A stretch of 43,564 bases of DNA from Acidimicrobiia bacterium (lineage in GTDB: Bacteria > Actinomycetota > Acidimicrobiia > Acidimicrobiales > Aldehydirespiratoraceae), in the NCBI GenBank assembly GCA_022820805.1, contig JAJEEV010000040.1, forward strand, positions 1-43,564, read 5' to 3'. The notes beneath the pieces were generated by a model. That model saw only the letters and a list, made by a program, of their open reading frames with translations, was not told where the DNA came from and searched no databases. Below, piece by piece: positions 23,934 to 33,185 of the stretch (its first letter is position 1; each line of letters starts with the position of its first letter). The position numbers and the translations under genes were made by a program.

Positions 23934-24791
23934 ATGGCGGTCATCGGACTCATCGTCCACCAGGGCCGCCCCGAGGCGACCGCGACAGCCCGCGACCTGT
24001 CGGTTGGGCTGGTGCGGGAGGGCCACCAGGTCCGGATGCCCCCCGAGGAGGCCGCAGCCGCATCGTGTCCTGACTTCGCGTGCGGCCCCGACCGCTTCGC
24101 GGTGGACCTGGACGCGGTGGTGACCCTCGGCGGCGACGGATCCATCCTGCGGGCCGTCGAGTTGGTGGGCGAGTCGGGTGTGCCCATCCTCGGCGTCAAC
24201 TTCGGCCGCATGGCCTACCTCACCGAGGTCGCCCCAGAGGACGCCCGCCCGGCCATCGACCGGGTGCTCGCCGGCGACCACGGCGTGGAGGAGCGGATGC
24301 TGCTCACCGTCGAGTACGGCGAGCCGGGCTCCGGGGCGCGCCAGCGCCACGTCGCCCTGAACGAGGCGGTGGTGGAGCGGCCCGCAGCCTCCTACGCGCT
24401 GCGCCTGGGGGTCGCGCTCAACGGCGACCAGTTCACCACCTACGCGGCCGACGGCCTCATCGTGTCCACTCCGACCGGCTCCACCGCCTACTCCCTGTCG
24501 GCCGGGGGCCCCGTGATCGACCCCACCCACCGGGCCCTGCTGCTGACGCCGGTGTCGCCCCACATGCTCTTCGACCGCTCGATGGTGGTGGCGGCCGACG
24601 CCGAGCTGCGGCTCGAAGTCCTGTCGGACCGCGGCGCGGTGCTGTCGGTGGACGGCCGGCGGCTGGCCGGACTCGACCAGAACGACGCCGTCGTGTGCTC
24701 GGCGTCGCCCCACCCGGCTCGCCTCGTGACGTTCGGGGCCCGCCGGTTCCACCAGGTGCTCAAGGCGAAGTTCGGGCTCAATGACCGCTGA
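23934..24791 (+). CDS. nadK: NAD kinase
   Basis: Phosphorylates NAD to NADP. The 285-residue protein has the LGGDGSILRA motif (about residues 63-72), a conserved NE pair in ALNEAVVERP, and the STPTGSTAYSLSAGGP segment for nucleotide binding. ATG start with GAGAAGG just upstream. It lies between tlyA and recN as in most actinobacteria. Confidence 0.97.
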   Translation: MAVIGLIVHQGRPEATATARDLSVGLVREGHQVRMPPEEAAAASCPDFACGPDRFAVDLDAVVTLGGDGSILRAVELVGESGVPILGVNFGRMAYLTEVAPEDARPAIDRVLAGDHGVEERMLLTVEYGEPGSGARQRHVALNEAVVERPAASYALRLGVALNGDQFTTYAADGLIVSTPTGSTAYSLSAGGPVIDPTHRALLLTPVSPHMLFDRSMVVAADAELRLEVLSDRGAVLSVDGRRLAGLDQNDAVVCSASPHPARLVTFGARRFHQVLKAKFGLNDR

Positions 24792-24836
24792 AGGCCGTCA
24801 GCGTCGAGGGGACGGCTCGGGCAGGATCGCGGTCGC

Positions 24837-26423
24837 GTGCTGACAGAACTGGCTGTTCGGAACCTCGGCGTGATCGAGGAACTGGAGCTGGTGCTGAGCG
24901 ACGGGATGACCGCGGTGACCGGGGAGACGGGCGCGGGCAAGACACTGGTCGTCGGCGCGATCGACCTGCTGACCGGCGGCCGGGCCGATCCCGCGCTGGT
25001 GCGCCCGGGCTCGCCCGAGGCCGAGGTCGAGGGCCGGTTCGTCACCGGCGACAGCGAGGTCGTCCTACGGCGGGTGATTCCCGTCCGGGGTCGTTCACGG
25101 GCCTACATCGACGGCCATCTGGCCACTGCAGCCGCACTCGAGAGACTGGGGAGGGAGTACATCGACCTTCACGGCCAGCACGCTCACCAGTCGCTGCTGA
25201 GGGGCCCCGTCCAGCGATCCGCCCTCGACTGCTTCGGCGCGGTCGACACCGCGACGCTGGCCGGGCTCGTCGACGACCTGCGGGCCATCGAGGCCGACCT
25301 CGCCGAACTCGGCGGCGACTCCCGGGCCCGGTTCCGCGAGATCGACCTGCTGCGTCACCAGCTCGCCGAGATCGACGGCGCCGACATCTCCGACCCCGGC
25401 GAGGACGAGCGTCTCGACCGCGAGGAGTCGGTGCTGGCCGATGCAGCCGCCCATCGCCAGGCCGCCGCCCAGGCGATCGGACTCCTCGGCGCCGACAGCG
25501 GAGTGTCGGACGGGTTGGGACGTGCACAGTCGGCTCTCGCCGGCCGGGAGCCGTTCGCCGGTCTGGTCGGGCGCATCGCCGACGCGGCGGCCGAGATCGC
25601 CGACATCGCGGCGGAGGCCAGGGCCTGCCGGGAGGGGATCGAGGACGATCCCGCCGTCCTGGCCTCGCTGCGCGAGCGGCGGCAGCTGCTGTCCGGGCTG
25701 CGGCGCAAGTACGGCTCCACGCTCGAGGAGGTGCTCGAGTTTCGCTCGCAGTCGGCGCAACGGCTCGACGAGCTGGAGGGCTACGAGGAGCGGTCTGCCT
25801 CGCTGGAAGCGCGCCGGACCGAGGTGTCCCGGCGCCTGGCGGTCGAGCGGGCCCGCGTGCTGGGCGAGCGGTCCGAGGCCGCGCCCCGGCTGGCCGCCGC
25901 GGTCGAGTCGCACCTGTCGACGCTGGCCATGGGCGGCGCCCGCCTGGCCGTCGAGGTCGGCGGCGATGCCGGCGAGGAGGTCTCGTTCCGGTTGGCGGCC
26001 AACCCCGGCCATGAGCCCCTGCCGCTGAGTCGGGTGGCCAGCGGGGGAGAGCTGGCCCGCACCATGCTGGCGCTGAGGCTGGTGCTCACGGCGGGACCGG
26101 CGACGCTGGTCTTCGACGAGGTCGACGCGGGTGTCGGCGGAACCGCAGCCCGGGCCGTCGGCGCCAGCCTGGCCGCCCTGAGTTCCGACCATCAGGTGAT
26201 CGTGGTGACCCACCTCCCCCAGGTGGCGGCCCACGCGCAACACCACCTCGCACTGGAGAAGACCGAGGTCGCCGGGGCGACCCGGGTGCGGCTGCGGAGC
26301 CTCGCCGAGCAGGATCGCCTGGTCGAGCTGTCCCGGATGCTGTCGGGATCGCCGCAGTCTCTGACCGGTCTCCAGCATGCGGAGGAACTGCTGGCCGCCG
26401 CCACTTCGCAGCGGTGTCGCTAG
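24837..26423 (+). CDS. recN: DNA repair protein RecN
   Basis: An SMC-like ATPase for double-strand break repair. It opens with a Walker A motif, GETGAGKT, near residues 29-36. A long coiled-coil middle region follows, then the ABC signature ASGGELARTMLALRLVL and Walker B FDEVDAGVGG near the C-terminus. At 528 residues it is slightly shorter than many RecN proteins (550-590), the shortfall being in the coiled coil. GTG start. A weak CAGGAT lies 9 nt upstream and no strong ribosome binding site is seen. Confidence 0.95.
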   Translation: MLTELAVRNLGVIEELELVLSDGMTAVTGETGAGKTLVVGAIDLLTGGRADPALVRPGSPEAEVEGRFVTGDSEVVLRRVIPVRGRSRAYIDGHLATAAALERLGREYIDLHGQHAHQSLLRGPVQRSALDCFGAVDTATLAGLVDDLRAIEADLAELGGDSRARFREIDLLRHQLAEIDGADISDPGEDERLDREESVLADAAAHRQAAAQAIGLLGADSGVSDGLGRAQSALAGREPFAGLVGRIADAAAEIADIAAEARACREGIEDDPAVLASLRERRQLLSGLRRKYGSTLEEVLEFRSQSAQRLDELEGYEERSASLEARRTEVSRRLAVERARVLGERSEAAPRLAAAVESHLSTLAMGGARLAVEVGGDAGEEVSFRLAANPGHEPLPLSRVASGGELARTMLALRLVLTAGPATLVFDEVDAGVGGTAARAVGASLAALSSDHQVIVVTHLPQVAAHAQHHLALEKTEVAGATRVRLRSLAEQDRLVELSRMLSGSPQSLTGLQHAEELLAAATSQRCR

Positions 26424-26572
26424 AGGCCGAGCCGATTGGCGAGCGAACGCCACCCATACGGCGCGAGGCCGTGGGCGCTGTTGCTGTGGTTTGGGCGGCC
26501 CCTGAGCGGAGCGAACAAGAGCGGGAATCAGGGTCCTCCGGACCGGTCCGCGGGGAGCCGGCGGCGGCGGGG

Positions 26573-26578
26573 TAGGGT
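26573..26578 (+). promoter_or_regulatory. Possible -10 element for leaderless pyrG
   Basis: TAGGGT ends 9 nt before the pyrG ATG. The 164-bp recN-pyrG gap also contains a GGTCC-TCC-GGACC hairpin at 26532-26544 that might end recN transcription. The hexamer is one of the weaker -10 candidates. Confidence 0.35.
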
Positions 26579-26587
26579 GGGATCCCG

Positions 26588-28249
26588 ATGACAAAGCACG
26601 TCTTCGTCACCGGTGGCGTGGTCAGCGGCCTTGGCAAGGGGCTGACCGGGGCCTCCCTAGGGCGCCTGCTGAAGGCCCGGGGCCTGCGAGTGACGATGCT
26701 CAAGCTCGACCCCTACCTGAACGTCGATCCGGGCACCATGAACCCGTTCGAGCACGGCGAGGTCTTCGTGACCGACGACGGCGGCGAGACCGACCTGGAC
26801 CTGGGCCACTACGAGCGGTTCATCGACGAGAGCCTGACCCGCGAGTCCAACGGCACCACGGGGTCGATCTACTCCGAGGTGATCGCGTCCGAGCGCCGCG
26901 GCGACTACCTCGGTCGTACGGTGCAGGTCATCCCGCACGTGACCGACGAGATCAAGCGCCGCATCGCCCGACTCGCGAGCGACGACGTCGATGTCGTCAT
27001 CACCGAGCTGGGCGGCACCGTCGGCGACATCGAGATCCTCCCGTTCCTGGAGGCCATCCGGCAGTTCCGCCTCGACGTGGGCCGCCAGAACGTGTGCTTC
27101 GTGCACGTGACGCTGGTCCCGTTCATTGGACCCACCGGCGAGCAGAAGACCAAGCCCACCCAGCACTCGGTGACAGAGCTGCGCTCGCGGGGCGTCCAGC
27201 CCGACGCCATCGTCTGCCGGTGCGAGACCCCTCTCACCAAGGAGCTGGAGCTCAAGATCTCCAACCTCTGCGACGTGTCCCCGGAGGCGGTGATCACATG
27301 CGCCGACGCGTCGAGCCTGTACGAGATACCGCTGATCCTGCACGCTGACGGACTCGACAGCGTGGTGTGCCGGCAGTTGGGCCTCGAGCAGTCCGACGTG
27401 GACATGGGCGAGTGGGAGGCGCTGGTGGAGCGGATCCGGCTGGCGTCCGCGCCGGTGCGGATCGGTCTGATCGGCAAGTACGTGAGCCTCCCCGACGCCT
27501 ACCTGTCGGTGATCGAGGCCCTCAACCACGCCGCCATCCACCACGGCGCCGACATCGACATCGAATGGGTCCAGGCCGAGGAGGTCGAGGGGCTTCTCGT
27601 CGCCGGGCGCCTGCGCGACCTTGACGGCATCGTCATCCCCGGCGGCTTCGGCGAGCGGGGCATCGAGGGCAAGATCGCGGCGGCCGGCTACGCCCGCGAG
27701 AACCAGATCCCCTGCCTCGGCCTGTGCCTGGGCATGCAGGTGATGACCATCGAGTACGCCCGCAACGCTCTGGGGCTGGCCGACGCCAACTCCACCGAGT
27801 TCGACGCCTTCACCCCGCATCCCGTCATCGACCTGATGGACAGCCAGCGCGGCGTCACCGACTACGGCGGCACCATGCGCCTCGGCGCCTACGTGGCCCA
27901 GCTGCTGCCCGGCTCCCAGGTCGCGGAGGCCTACGGGGAGGAGGTGGTGTCGGAGCGGCACCGCCACCGCTACGAGTTCAACCCCCGCTACCGGACCCGC
28001 TTCGAGGCGTCCGACATGGTGCTCAGCGGCGAATCGCCCGACGGCAGGCTGGTCGAGTTCGTCGAGCTGGACGGCCATCCCTACTGGGTCGGCACCCAGG
28101 CGCACCCCGAGTTCAAGAGCCGCCCCAACCGGCCCGCCCCGCTGTTCAGCGGGCTGGTGGCCGCCGCCATGGTGCGGGCCGCGGGCCGCAACCCCCGCCT
28201 GCCGGAGATGAGCGACTACGAGCCCGCGGAGCCCTCGGCTCCGGCGTGA
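26588..28249 (+). CDS. pyrG: CTP synthase
   Basis: Converts UTP to CTP with ATP and glutamine. The N-terminal synthetase domain begins [16 protein letters not shown], followed by [20 protein letters not shown]. The glutamine amidotransferase domain has nucleophile C380 in GLCLGMQ and the HPEFKSRP segment near the end. The 553-residue length is standard. It is followed by a Nudix gene whose GTG overlaps the pyrG stop by 4 nt. Confidence 0.98.
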   Translation: MTKHVFVTGGVVSGLGKGLTGASLGRLLKARGLRVTMLKLDPYLNVDPGTMNPFEHGEVFVTDDGGETDLDLGHYERFIDESLTRESNGTTGSIYSEVIASERRGDYLGRTVQVIPHVTDEIKRRIARLASDDVDVVITELGGTVGDIEILPFLEAIRQFRLDVGRQNVCFVHVTLVPFIGPTGEQKTKPTQHSVTELRSRGVQPDAIVCRCETPLTKELELKISNLCDVSPEAVITCADASSLYEIPLILHADGLDSVVCRQLGLEQSDVDMGEWEALVERIRLASAPVRIGLIGKYVSLPDAYLSVIEALNHAAIHHGADIDIEWVQAEEVEGLLVAGRLRDLDGIVIPGGFGERGIEGKIAAAGYARENQIPCLGLCLGMQVMTIEYARNALGLADANSTEFDAFTPHPVIDLMDSQRGVTDYGGTMRLGAYVAQLLPGSQVAEAYGEEVVSERHRHRYEFNPRYRTRFEASDMVLSGESPDGRLVEFVELDGHPYWVGTQAHPEFKSRPNRPAPLFSGLVAAAMVRAAGRNPRLPEMSDYEPAEPSAPA

Positions 28250-28842
28250 CCCCCGTGTCGGCGTCGGGTGCCGCTCCAGACGGACCGGGCGGGACCTCCA
28301 CAGGCGGCGGCTTCCGCAAGGTCTCAGAACGCGAGATCCACGCCGGCCGGGTCGTGCGCCTGACCGAGAGCGTCTTCGCCACGCCCGACGGCGACCGGAT
28401 GACGCGCGACGTGGTGCATCACCGGGGCGCGGTGGCGGTGGTGGCCGTCGACCGCGACGACGTCGTGCTGCTGCGCCAGTACCGCACTCCGGTGGAGGGC
28501 GAGTTGCTCGAGATCCCGGCCGGCACCCGCGACGTCGGCGGCGAGGATCCGGCCGGCACGGCCCGCCGCGAGCTGGCCGAGGAGGCCGGGCTGGCCTGCG
28601 AGTCGCTGGAGGAGCTGGGGACGTTCTTCAACTCGCCGGGCTTCTGCGACGAGCTGTCCCACCTGTTCCTGGCCACCGGGCTGAGTCCCGTGCCCCGCGA
28701 TCCCGACGGGGCCGAGGAGGAGTGGATGACGATCGAGCGCGTCGGCCTGGACGAGGCTGCGGCGATGATCGACCGGGGCGAGATTCGCGACGCCAAGACC
28801 ATCATCGGCCTGCTGCTGGCCCGGCGCCGGCTGGGACGGTGA
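28246..28842 (+). CDS. Nudix hydrolase, ADP-ribose pyrophosphatase type
   Basis: A 198-residue Nudix protein. The Nudix box runs from [14 protein letters not shown] to [10 protein letters not shown], the hydrolytic Glu residues are present, and the upstream [10 protein letters not shown] matches the ADP-ribose pyrophosphatase group. The spacing between the box Gly and its Glu is one residue longer than the standard GX5E. The [14 protein letters not shown] segment is typical of ADPR-ases. Its GTG overlaps the pyrG stop (GTGA); GTG 28255 is an alternative. Position between pyrG and xerD is conserved in actinobacteria. Confidence 0.9.
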   Translation: MTPVSASGAAPDGPGGTSTGGGFRKVSEREIHAGRVVRLTESVFATPDGDRMTRDVVHHRGAVAVVAVDRDDVVLLRQYRTPVEGELLEIPAGTRDVGGEDPAGTARRELAEEAGLACESLEELGTFFNSPGFCDELSHLFLATGLSPVPRDPDGAEEEWMTIERVGLDEAAAMIDRGEIRDAKTIIGLLLARRRLGR

Positions 28843-28846
28843 GCCG

Positions 28847-29806
28847 GTGAGCCCGGTGGTCCCGACCGCCGTGGCGGCGATGGAGGACGAGGCCGTGCTG
28901 GACGCGAGGGCCGAGGAGTTCCTGGCCTGGCTCGCGGTGGAGCGGGGCCGTTCCCCCCGGACCGTCGAGGCCTACCGCCGGGACCTGCTCCGCTACCGCA
29001 GCCATCTGGGGACCGCGGGCCGCAGCCTCGACGACGCCGGCGACACCGACATCGTCGCCTTCGTCCGCTCCCTCCAGCGCGACGGCCTGGCCGCCGCCTC
29101 GGTCACCCGCATGCTCGTGTCGGTGAGGGGGCTGCACCGCTTCCTGGCCGCCGAGGGCCACCGCGCCGACGACCCCAGCGCCGATGTCGAGATCCCGAGC
29201 CTTCCCCGGGGTCTTCCCAAGGCGCTGGCGGTCGCGGAGGTCGTCTCGCTGATGGAGGCCGTCGTCGGCGACGATCCTGCGGCCCGGCGGGACCGGGCCG
29301 TGCTGGAGCTGCTCTACGGCACGGGGTGCCGGATCTCGGAGGCGGGGTCGCTGTCACTGCCCGACGTCGACCTGCACGACGGTCTGGTCAGGGTCACCGG
29401 CAAGGGGGCCAAGGAGCGGATCGTGCCACTCGGCCGGTGCGCGGCCACCGCGCTGGAGCGCTGGCTGGCCCCCGAGGGCCGGGGCGCGCTGGAGCCGGAG
29501 CTCTGGGCCCGCCGGGGCGACGCCGAGGCGGTGTTCCTCAACCAGCGGGGCGGGCGTCTCAGCCGCCAGGGCCTGTGGCTGGTGGTGCGCCGCCACGGCG
29601 AGGCGGCCGGCATCGGCTCGCGGCTGACACCGCACGTGCTGCGCCACTCGTGTGCCACCCACATGCTCGACGGGGGCGCCGACATCCGCTTCGTGCAGGA
29701 GATGCTCGGCCACGCCTCGATCTCCACCACCCAGATCTACACCAAGGTGTCCACCGAGCGCCTGCGCGCCGTCTACCGGGCCGCCCACCCCCGCGCCACC
29801 GCCTGA
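28847..29806 (+). CDS. xerD: Tyrosine recombinase XerD
   Basis: Resolves chromosome dimers at dif. A core-binding domain (about 18-105) is followed by a catalytic domain with R in GTGCRISE, K in GKGAKERIVP, HVLRHSCATH (His and second Arg), LGHASISTTQIYTKV with the third His, and the tyrosine nucleophile in TQIYTKV. The 319-residue length is normal. It starts 4 bp after the Nudix stop and ends in a region with a terminator-like hairpin facing trpS. No dif site is recognised in the window. Confidence 0.95.
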   Translation: MSPVVPTAVAAMEDEAVLDARAEEFLAWLAVERGRSPRTVEAYRRDLLRYRSHLGTAGRSLDDAGDTDIVAFVRSLQRDGLAAASVTRMLVSVRGLHRFLAAEGHRADDPSADVEIPSLPRGLPKALAVAEVVSLMEAVVGDDPAARRDRAVLELLYGTGCRISEAGSLSLPDVDLHDGLVRVTGKGAKERIVPLGRCAATALERWLAPEGRGALEPELWARRGDAEAVFLNQRGGRLSRQGLWLVVRRHGEAAGIGSRLTPHVLRHSCATHMLDGGADIRFVQEMLGHASISTTQIYTKVSTERLRAVYRAAHPRATA

Positions 29807-29845
29807 CGCCGTCCCGGCCGGCGGGTCCTGTCGTCGAGGTCCGTT

Positions 29846-29877
29846 CGACCGACAGGGCTTCGCCCTATCGTCGGTCG
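29846..29877. terminator. Strong hairpin between convergent xerD and trpS
   Basis: CGACCGAC (29846-29853) pairs with GTCGGTCG (29870-29877). Inside, AGGGC (29854-29858) pairs with GCCCT (29862-29866) around a TTC loop, with a 3-nt bulge at 29867-29869. The stem is long and GC-rich and lies between the two gene ends, so it can serve as a bidirectional terminator. No U tract follows. Confidence 0.7.
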
Positions 29878-29947
29878 CCCGGACTCGCCGCCACCCCCCG
29901 GCCTGGCGCTCGGCGCCACTTGCCGGCCTCGCTCCCGCTCGACGTGG

Positions 29948-30928
29948 TTAGGGGGTCAGGAGGCCTATGTTGGTGCGGGCGCGCTCCAGGGTGACCGACG
30001 CGATTGCTTGGGCCTTGTCGGCGCCGATCGCCAATAGCCGGGCGGTCTCCGCGGGGTCGGCCTCCAGTTCGGCGAAGCGGGTCTGGATGGGGCGCAGCAA
30101 CTCCACCACCGCGTCGGCGGTGTCGGCCTTGAGTGGTCCGTACATCGAGTAGCCGGCCGCGGCCTCCTCGGGCGTCCTGCCGGTGGCGGCAGCCAGGATG
30201 GACAGCAGGTTGGACACGCCGGGCTTGGCCTTGATGTCGTAGCGGACCTCGGACTCGCTGTCGGTGACGGCGGACTTGATCTTCTTCACGACGACCGACG
30301 GGTCGTCCAGCAGGTCCACCGTGCCGCGGGGGGAGTCCAGCGACTTCGACATCTTGTTGGTGGGGTTCTGCAGGTCCATCACCCGGGCCCCGGCCGCCGG
30401 GACGACCGCCTCGGGCGGCTTGAACGTCGGCCCGTACCGGGAGTTGAACCGGTCCGCGATGTCGCGGGTGAGCTCGATGTGCTGGCGCTGGTCCGCGCCC
30501 ACCGGCACCTCGTCGGCGTCGTACAGCAGGATGTCGGCCGCCTGGAGCGCGGGGTAGGTGAAGAGCCCGGCCGAGATGAACTCCTGCTGGTGCGACTTGT
30601 CCTTGAACTGGGTCATCCGGCTGAGCTCCCCGAACGACACCGTGCACTCCAGCAGCCAGGCGCACTCGGTGTGCTCCCGCACGTGGCTCTGCACGAAGAT
30701 CGTGCACACCTCCGGGTCGAGGCCGCCGGCCATGAGCATCTGCGACATGCGAAGGGTCGCTCGGCCCAGTTCGCCCGGCTCCTGCGGCACGGTGACGGCG
30801 TGGAGGTCCACCACCGGGTGGAAGGCGTCGGCGGTGTGCTGGATCCTGGCCCAGTTGCGGATGGCCCCCAGGTAGTTGCCTAGGTGCAGATCGCCGCTGG
30901 GCTGGATGCCGGAGAGAACCCTGGTCAT
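29948..30928 (-). CDS. trpS: Tryptophanyl-tRNA synthetase
   Basis: Charges tRNA-Trp. This class I synthetase has the N-terminal SGIQPSGDLHLGNYLGA (HIGH-like) motif and NKMSKSLDSP (KMSKS) near residue 195, and the 326-residue length is normal. The ATG at 30928 is preceded on the minus strand by TACGCT 8 nt upstream, with no ribosome binding site, suggesting a leaderless message. It is inserted, inverted, between xerD and scpA, where many actinobacteria have parA. Only 33 bp separate it from the divergent scpA. Confidence 0.97.
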   Translation of the reverse strand: MTRVLSGIQPSGDLHLGNYLGAIRNWARIQHTADAFHPVVDLHAVTVPQEPGELGRATLRMSQMLMAGGLDPEVCTIFVQSHVREHTECAWLLECTVSFGELSRMTQFKDKSHQQEFISAGLFTYPALQAADILLYDADEVPVGADQRQHIELTRDIADRFNSRYGPTFKPPEAVVPAAGARVMDLQNPTNKMSKSLDSPRGTVDLLDDPSVVVKKIKSAVTDSESEVRYDIKAKPGVSNLLSILAAATGRTPEEAAAGYSMYGPLKADTADAVVELLRPIQTRFAELEADPAETARLLAIGADKAQAIASVTLERARTNIGLLTP

Positions 30929-30936
30929 AGCCAGCC

Positions 30937-30942
30937 AGCGTA
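30937..30942 (-). promoter_or_regulatory. -10 element for leaderless trpS
   Basis: Minus-strand TACGCT ends 8 nt before the trpS ATG. It lies within the same 33-bp gap as the scpA -10, so the two polymerase sites overlap and must compete. Confidence 0.45.
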
Positions 30943-30948
30943 GGCGGG

Positions 30949-30954
30949 TAGTGT
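30949..30954 (+). promoter_or_regulatory. -10 element for leaderless scpA
   Basis: TAGTGT ends 7 nt before the scpA ATG with no ribosome binding site. Its -35 region would fall inside the trpS start, giving face-to-face overlap with the trpS promoter. Confidence 0.48.
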
Positions 30955-30961
30955 CGCGGCG

Positions 30962-31750
30962 ATGGCCTACCAGGTCTCCACCCCCGTGTTCAGCGGTCCC
31001 CTCGAGGTGCTGTTGCAGCTCATCCTGCGGGAGCAGGTGGAGATCTACGACATCCCCATCGCACGCCTGACCGACGCCTTCCTGGCCGAGATCGACCGCA
31101 TGTCGGAGTGCGACCTCGATGTGGCGACCGAGTTCCTGCTCATCGCGGCGACCCTCGTCGACATGAAGGTCAAGCGCATGCTGCCCACCGACACCGCGGT
31201 GGACCTCGACGACGAGTTCGACGGGATCTCGGAGCGGGACCTGCTGCTGGCCCGCCTGTCGGAATGCAGCATGTTCCGCCACGCGTCCGAGCGGCTGCGC
31301 TGCATGCGGGAGGACGCGGCCCTCAGCCGGCCCCGCCGGGTGGGCGCCACCGAGGAGCGCTGGCTGATGCTGGCCCCCTCCCTCCTGGAGTCGGTGTCGC
31401 CGGCAGAGCTGAGGGCCGCCTACCTGCGGGCCGCCGCGCCCACTCCCGCGCCCCGGGTCGACACCGCCCACATCACGCCCATCTCGGTGACGGTGGGCGA
31501 TGCCATCGCTGAGCTGGTCGAGGAGCTCGCCCGGGCCAAGCGGGTCACTTTCCGCGGTCTCACCTCCGACATCGACGACCGCATCGGACTGGTGGTGCGC
31601 TTCCTGGCGGTGCTGGAACTGGTCAAGCAGGGGCTGGCCGACGTCGAGCAGGCCACCACGTTCGGAGACATCGTCGTGGTGTGGAACGGCGGCGACGGCG
31701 CCGAGGTGTCCGCGACCGCGATCGCGGGTGCGGACGTCTACGAGGGATGA
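30962..31750 (+). CDS. scpA: Segregation and condensation protein A
   Basis: The kleisin subunit of the bacterial condensin, bridging SMC heads. The N-terminal FSGPLEVLLQLILREQVEIYD and DVATEFLLIAATLVDMKVKRMLP blocks are diagnostic. The C-terminal winged-helix part ends in LELVKQGLADVEQ. The 262-residue length is normal. scpB follows after 13 bp. smc is not in the window. ATG start, probably leaderless. Confidence 0.96.
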   Translation: MAYQVSTPVFSGPLEVLLQLILREQVEIYDIPIARLTDAFLAEIDRMSECDLDVATEFLLIAATLVDMKVKRMLPTDTAVDLDDEFDGISERDLLLARLSECSMFRHASERLRCMREDAALSRPRRVGATEERWLMLAPSLLESVSPAELRAAYLRAAAPTPAPRVDTAHITPISVTVGDAIAELVEELARAKRVTFRGLTSDIDDRIGLVVRFLAVLELVKQGLADVEQATTFGDIVVVWNGGDGAEVSATAIAGADVYEG

Positions 31751-31763
31751 GGGCCGGATCCCG

Positions 31764-32402
31764 ATGAGCGGGTCCGACGGACTCGACGCCGCCGGAGACG
31801 CCGACGTGGCGGCCGCCCTGGAGGCGGTGCTGCTGCTGGCGGAGGAGCCGGTGCCGCCCGGCGTGCTGGCGTCGGTCATCGGAACCTCGTCCGAGCGGGT
31901 GCGGGCCGTGTGCGAGGGCCTCGCTGAGGAGTACGAGTCCCAGGGCCGGGGCTTCGTGCTGGCCAGGGTGGCCGGCGGCTACCGCTTCCAGACGGCGCCG
32001 TCGCAGGACGGCTACGTGGAGCGGTTCGTGCGCGAGGGCCATAGTGCCCGGCTCTCGGCCGCCGCGCTGGAGACGCTGGCCGTGGTCGCGTACAAGCAGC
32101 CGGTGTCGCGCCACCAGGTCGCCGAGATCAGGGGAGTGAACGTCGACGGAGTCATGCGCACGCTCAGGCGCCGGGGCTACATAGACGAGATCGCCCGGGC
32201 ACCCGGGCCCGGTCAGGCGGTGCTGTACGGGACGACCCCCCAGTTCCTGGAGCATCTGGGCCTCGACTCCCTCGACGGCCTGCCCCCGCTGGCCGAGTTC
32301 GTGCCGGACGCCGCCGAGGTGGAGGCCATGGAGAGCCGCCTGCGGCTGGTTCCGGAGCCCGGCGGACCCGATCCCGCAGCCCCGGAAGACAGCGACCAGT
32401 GA
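31764..32402 (+). CDS. scpB: Segregation and condensation protein B
   Basis: The winged-helix partner of ScpA in the SMC complex. Typical blocks are LEAVLLLAEEPVPPGVL near the N-terminus, LSAAALETLAVVAYKQPVSR and IRGVNVDGVMRTLRRRGYI. The protein has 212 residues, with a Pro/Asp-rich tail. ATG 31764 is chosen because the family begins shortly after. It lies between scpA and the pseudouridine synthase, the usual order. Confidence 0.95.
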   Translation: MSGSDGLDAAGDADVAAALEAVLLLAEEPVPPGVLASVIGTSSERVRAVCEGLAEEYESQGRGFVLARVAGGYRFQTAPSQDGYVERFVREGHSARLSAAALETLAVVAYKQPVSRHQVAEIRGVNVDGVMRTLRRRGYIDEIARAPGPGQAVLYGTTPQFLEHLGLDSLDGLPPLAEFVPDAAEVEAMESRLRLVPEPGGPDPAAPEDSDQ

Positions 32403-32424
32403 CACCGGGGGCCGGGGCGGGCCG

Positions 32425-33174
32425 GTGAGCGCCGGCGAGCCGGAGCGACTCCAGAAGGTCCTGGCCCGATGCGGGCTCGGCAGCCGCCGCGCCTGCGAGA
32501 CGCTGATCTCCGAAGGGCGGGTGAGGGTCGACGGCTCCGTCGCCCGGCTCGGCGACCGCATCGACGCCGCCGGGGCCGCGGTGGAGGTGGACGGGGTGAT
32601 CGTGGGCGTGCGGCCCGACCTCGTTCACTACCTCCTCAACAAGCCCCGCGGCACCGTCACCACCGCCCACGACCCCCAGGGCCGCCCCACCGTCACCGGC
32701 CTCGTTCCCGCCGACCCTCGGGTGTTCCCGGTCGGGCGGCTGGACCTCCAGACCGAGGGCCTGCTGCTCCTCACCAACGACGGCGATCTGGCCCACCGGC
32801 TCACCCATCCGTCGTTCGGCATCGAGAAGGAGTACCTCGCCCACGTCTCGGGGTCGCCCCGGCCCGCCGCGGTGCGGGCGCTGCGCGAGGGGGTCCAGCT
32901 CGACGACGGGCCCACCGCGCCGGCCAAGGTCTCGGTGGTCTCGCCCGACGTGCTGCGCATCACGGTCCGCGAGGGACGCAACCGGCTGGTTCGCAGGATG
33001 TGCGAGCAGGTGGGGCACCCCGTCCGCCGCCTGGTGCGCACCAGGATCGGCCCACTGGCTGACCGGAAGCTCGAACCTGGTCACTGGCGACCACTGACCG
33101 TGGGGGAGACGAGGTCGCTGGAGAAGGCCGCCGCGGCTCCCGCGTCGGCCGAGGCTGGACGGTCGCGCCGGTAG
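32425..33174 (+). CDS. rluB: rRNA pseudouridine synthase, RluB/RsuA family
   Basis: A 249-residue protein. The S4 domain comes first (RLQKVLARCGLGSRRACETLI), then the synthase domain with the catalytic Asp in VGRLDLQTEGLLLL. The LLNKPRGTVTTAHDP and EGRNRLVRRMCEQVGHPVRRL segments are family hallmarks. It modifies a uridine of 23S rRNA (RluB) or 16S rRNA (RsuA). The neighbours scpB and cmk support the RluB-like type common in actinobacteria. GTG start. Confidence 0.93.
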   Translation: MSAGEPERLQKVLARCGLGSRRACETLISEGRVRVDGSVARLGDRIDAAGAAVEVDGVIVGVRPDLVHYLLNKPRGTVTTAHDPQGRPTVTGLVPADPRVFPVGRLDLQTEGLLLLTNDGDLAHRLTHPSFGIEKEYLAHVSGSPRPAAVRALREGVQLDDGPTAPAKVSVVSPDVLRITVREGRNRLVRRMCEQVGHPVRRLVRTRIGPLADRKLEPGHWRPLTVGETRSLEKAAAAPASAEAGRSRR

Positions 33175-33177
33175 CAT
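33172..33177 (+). promoter_or_regulatory. -10 element for leaderless tyrA
   Basis: TAGCAT ends 8 nt before the tyrA ATG; the hexamer overlaps the rluB stop codon. No ribosome binding site is present. Confidence 0.45.
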
Positions 33178-33185
33178 CGCCGTCC

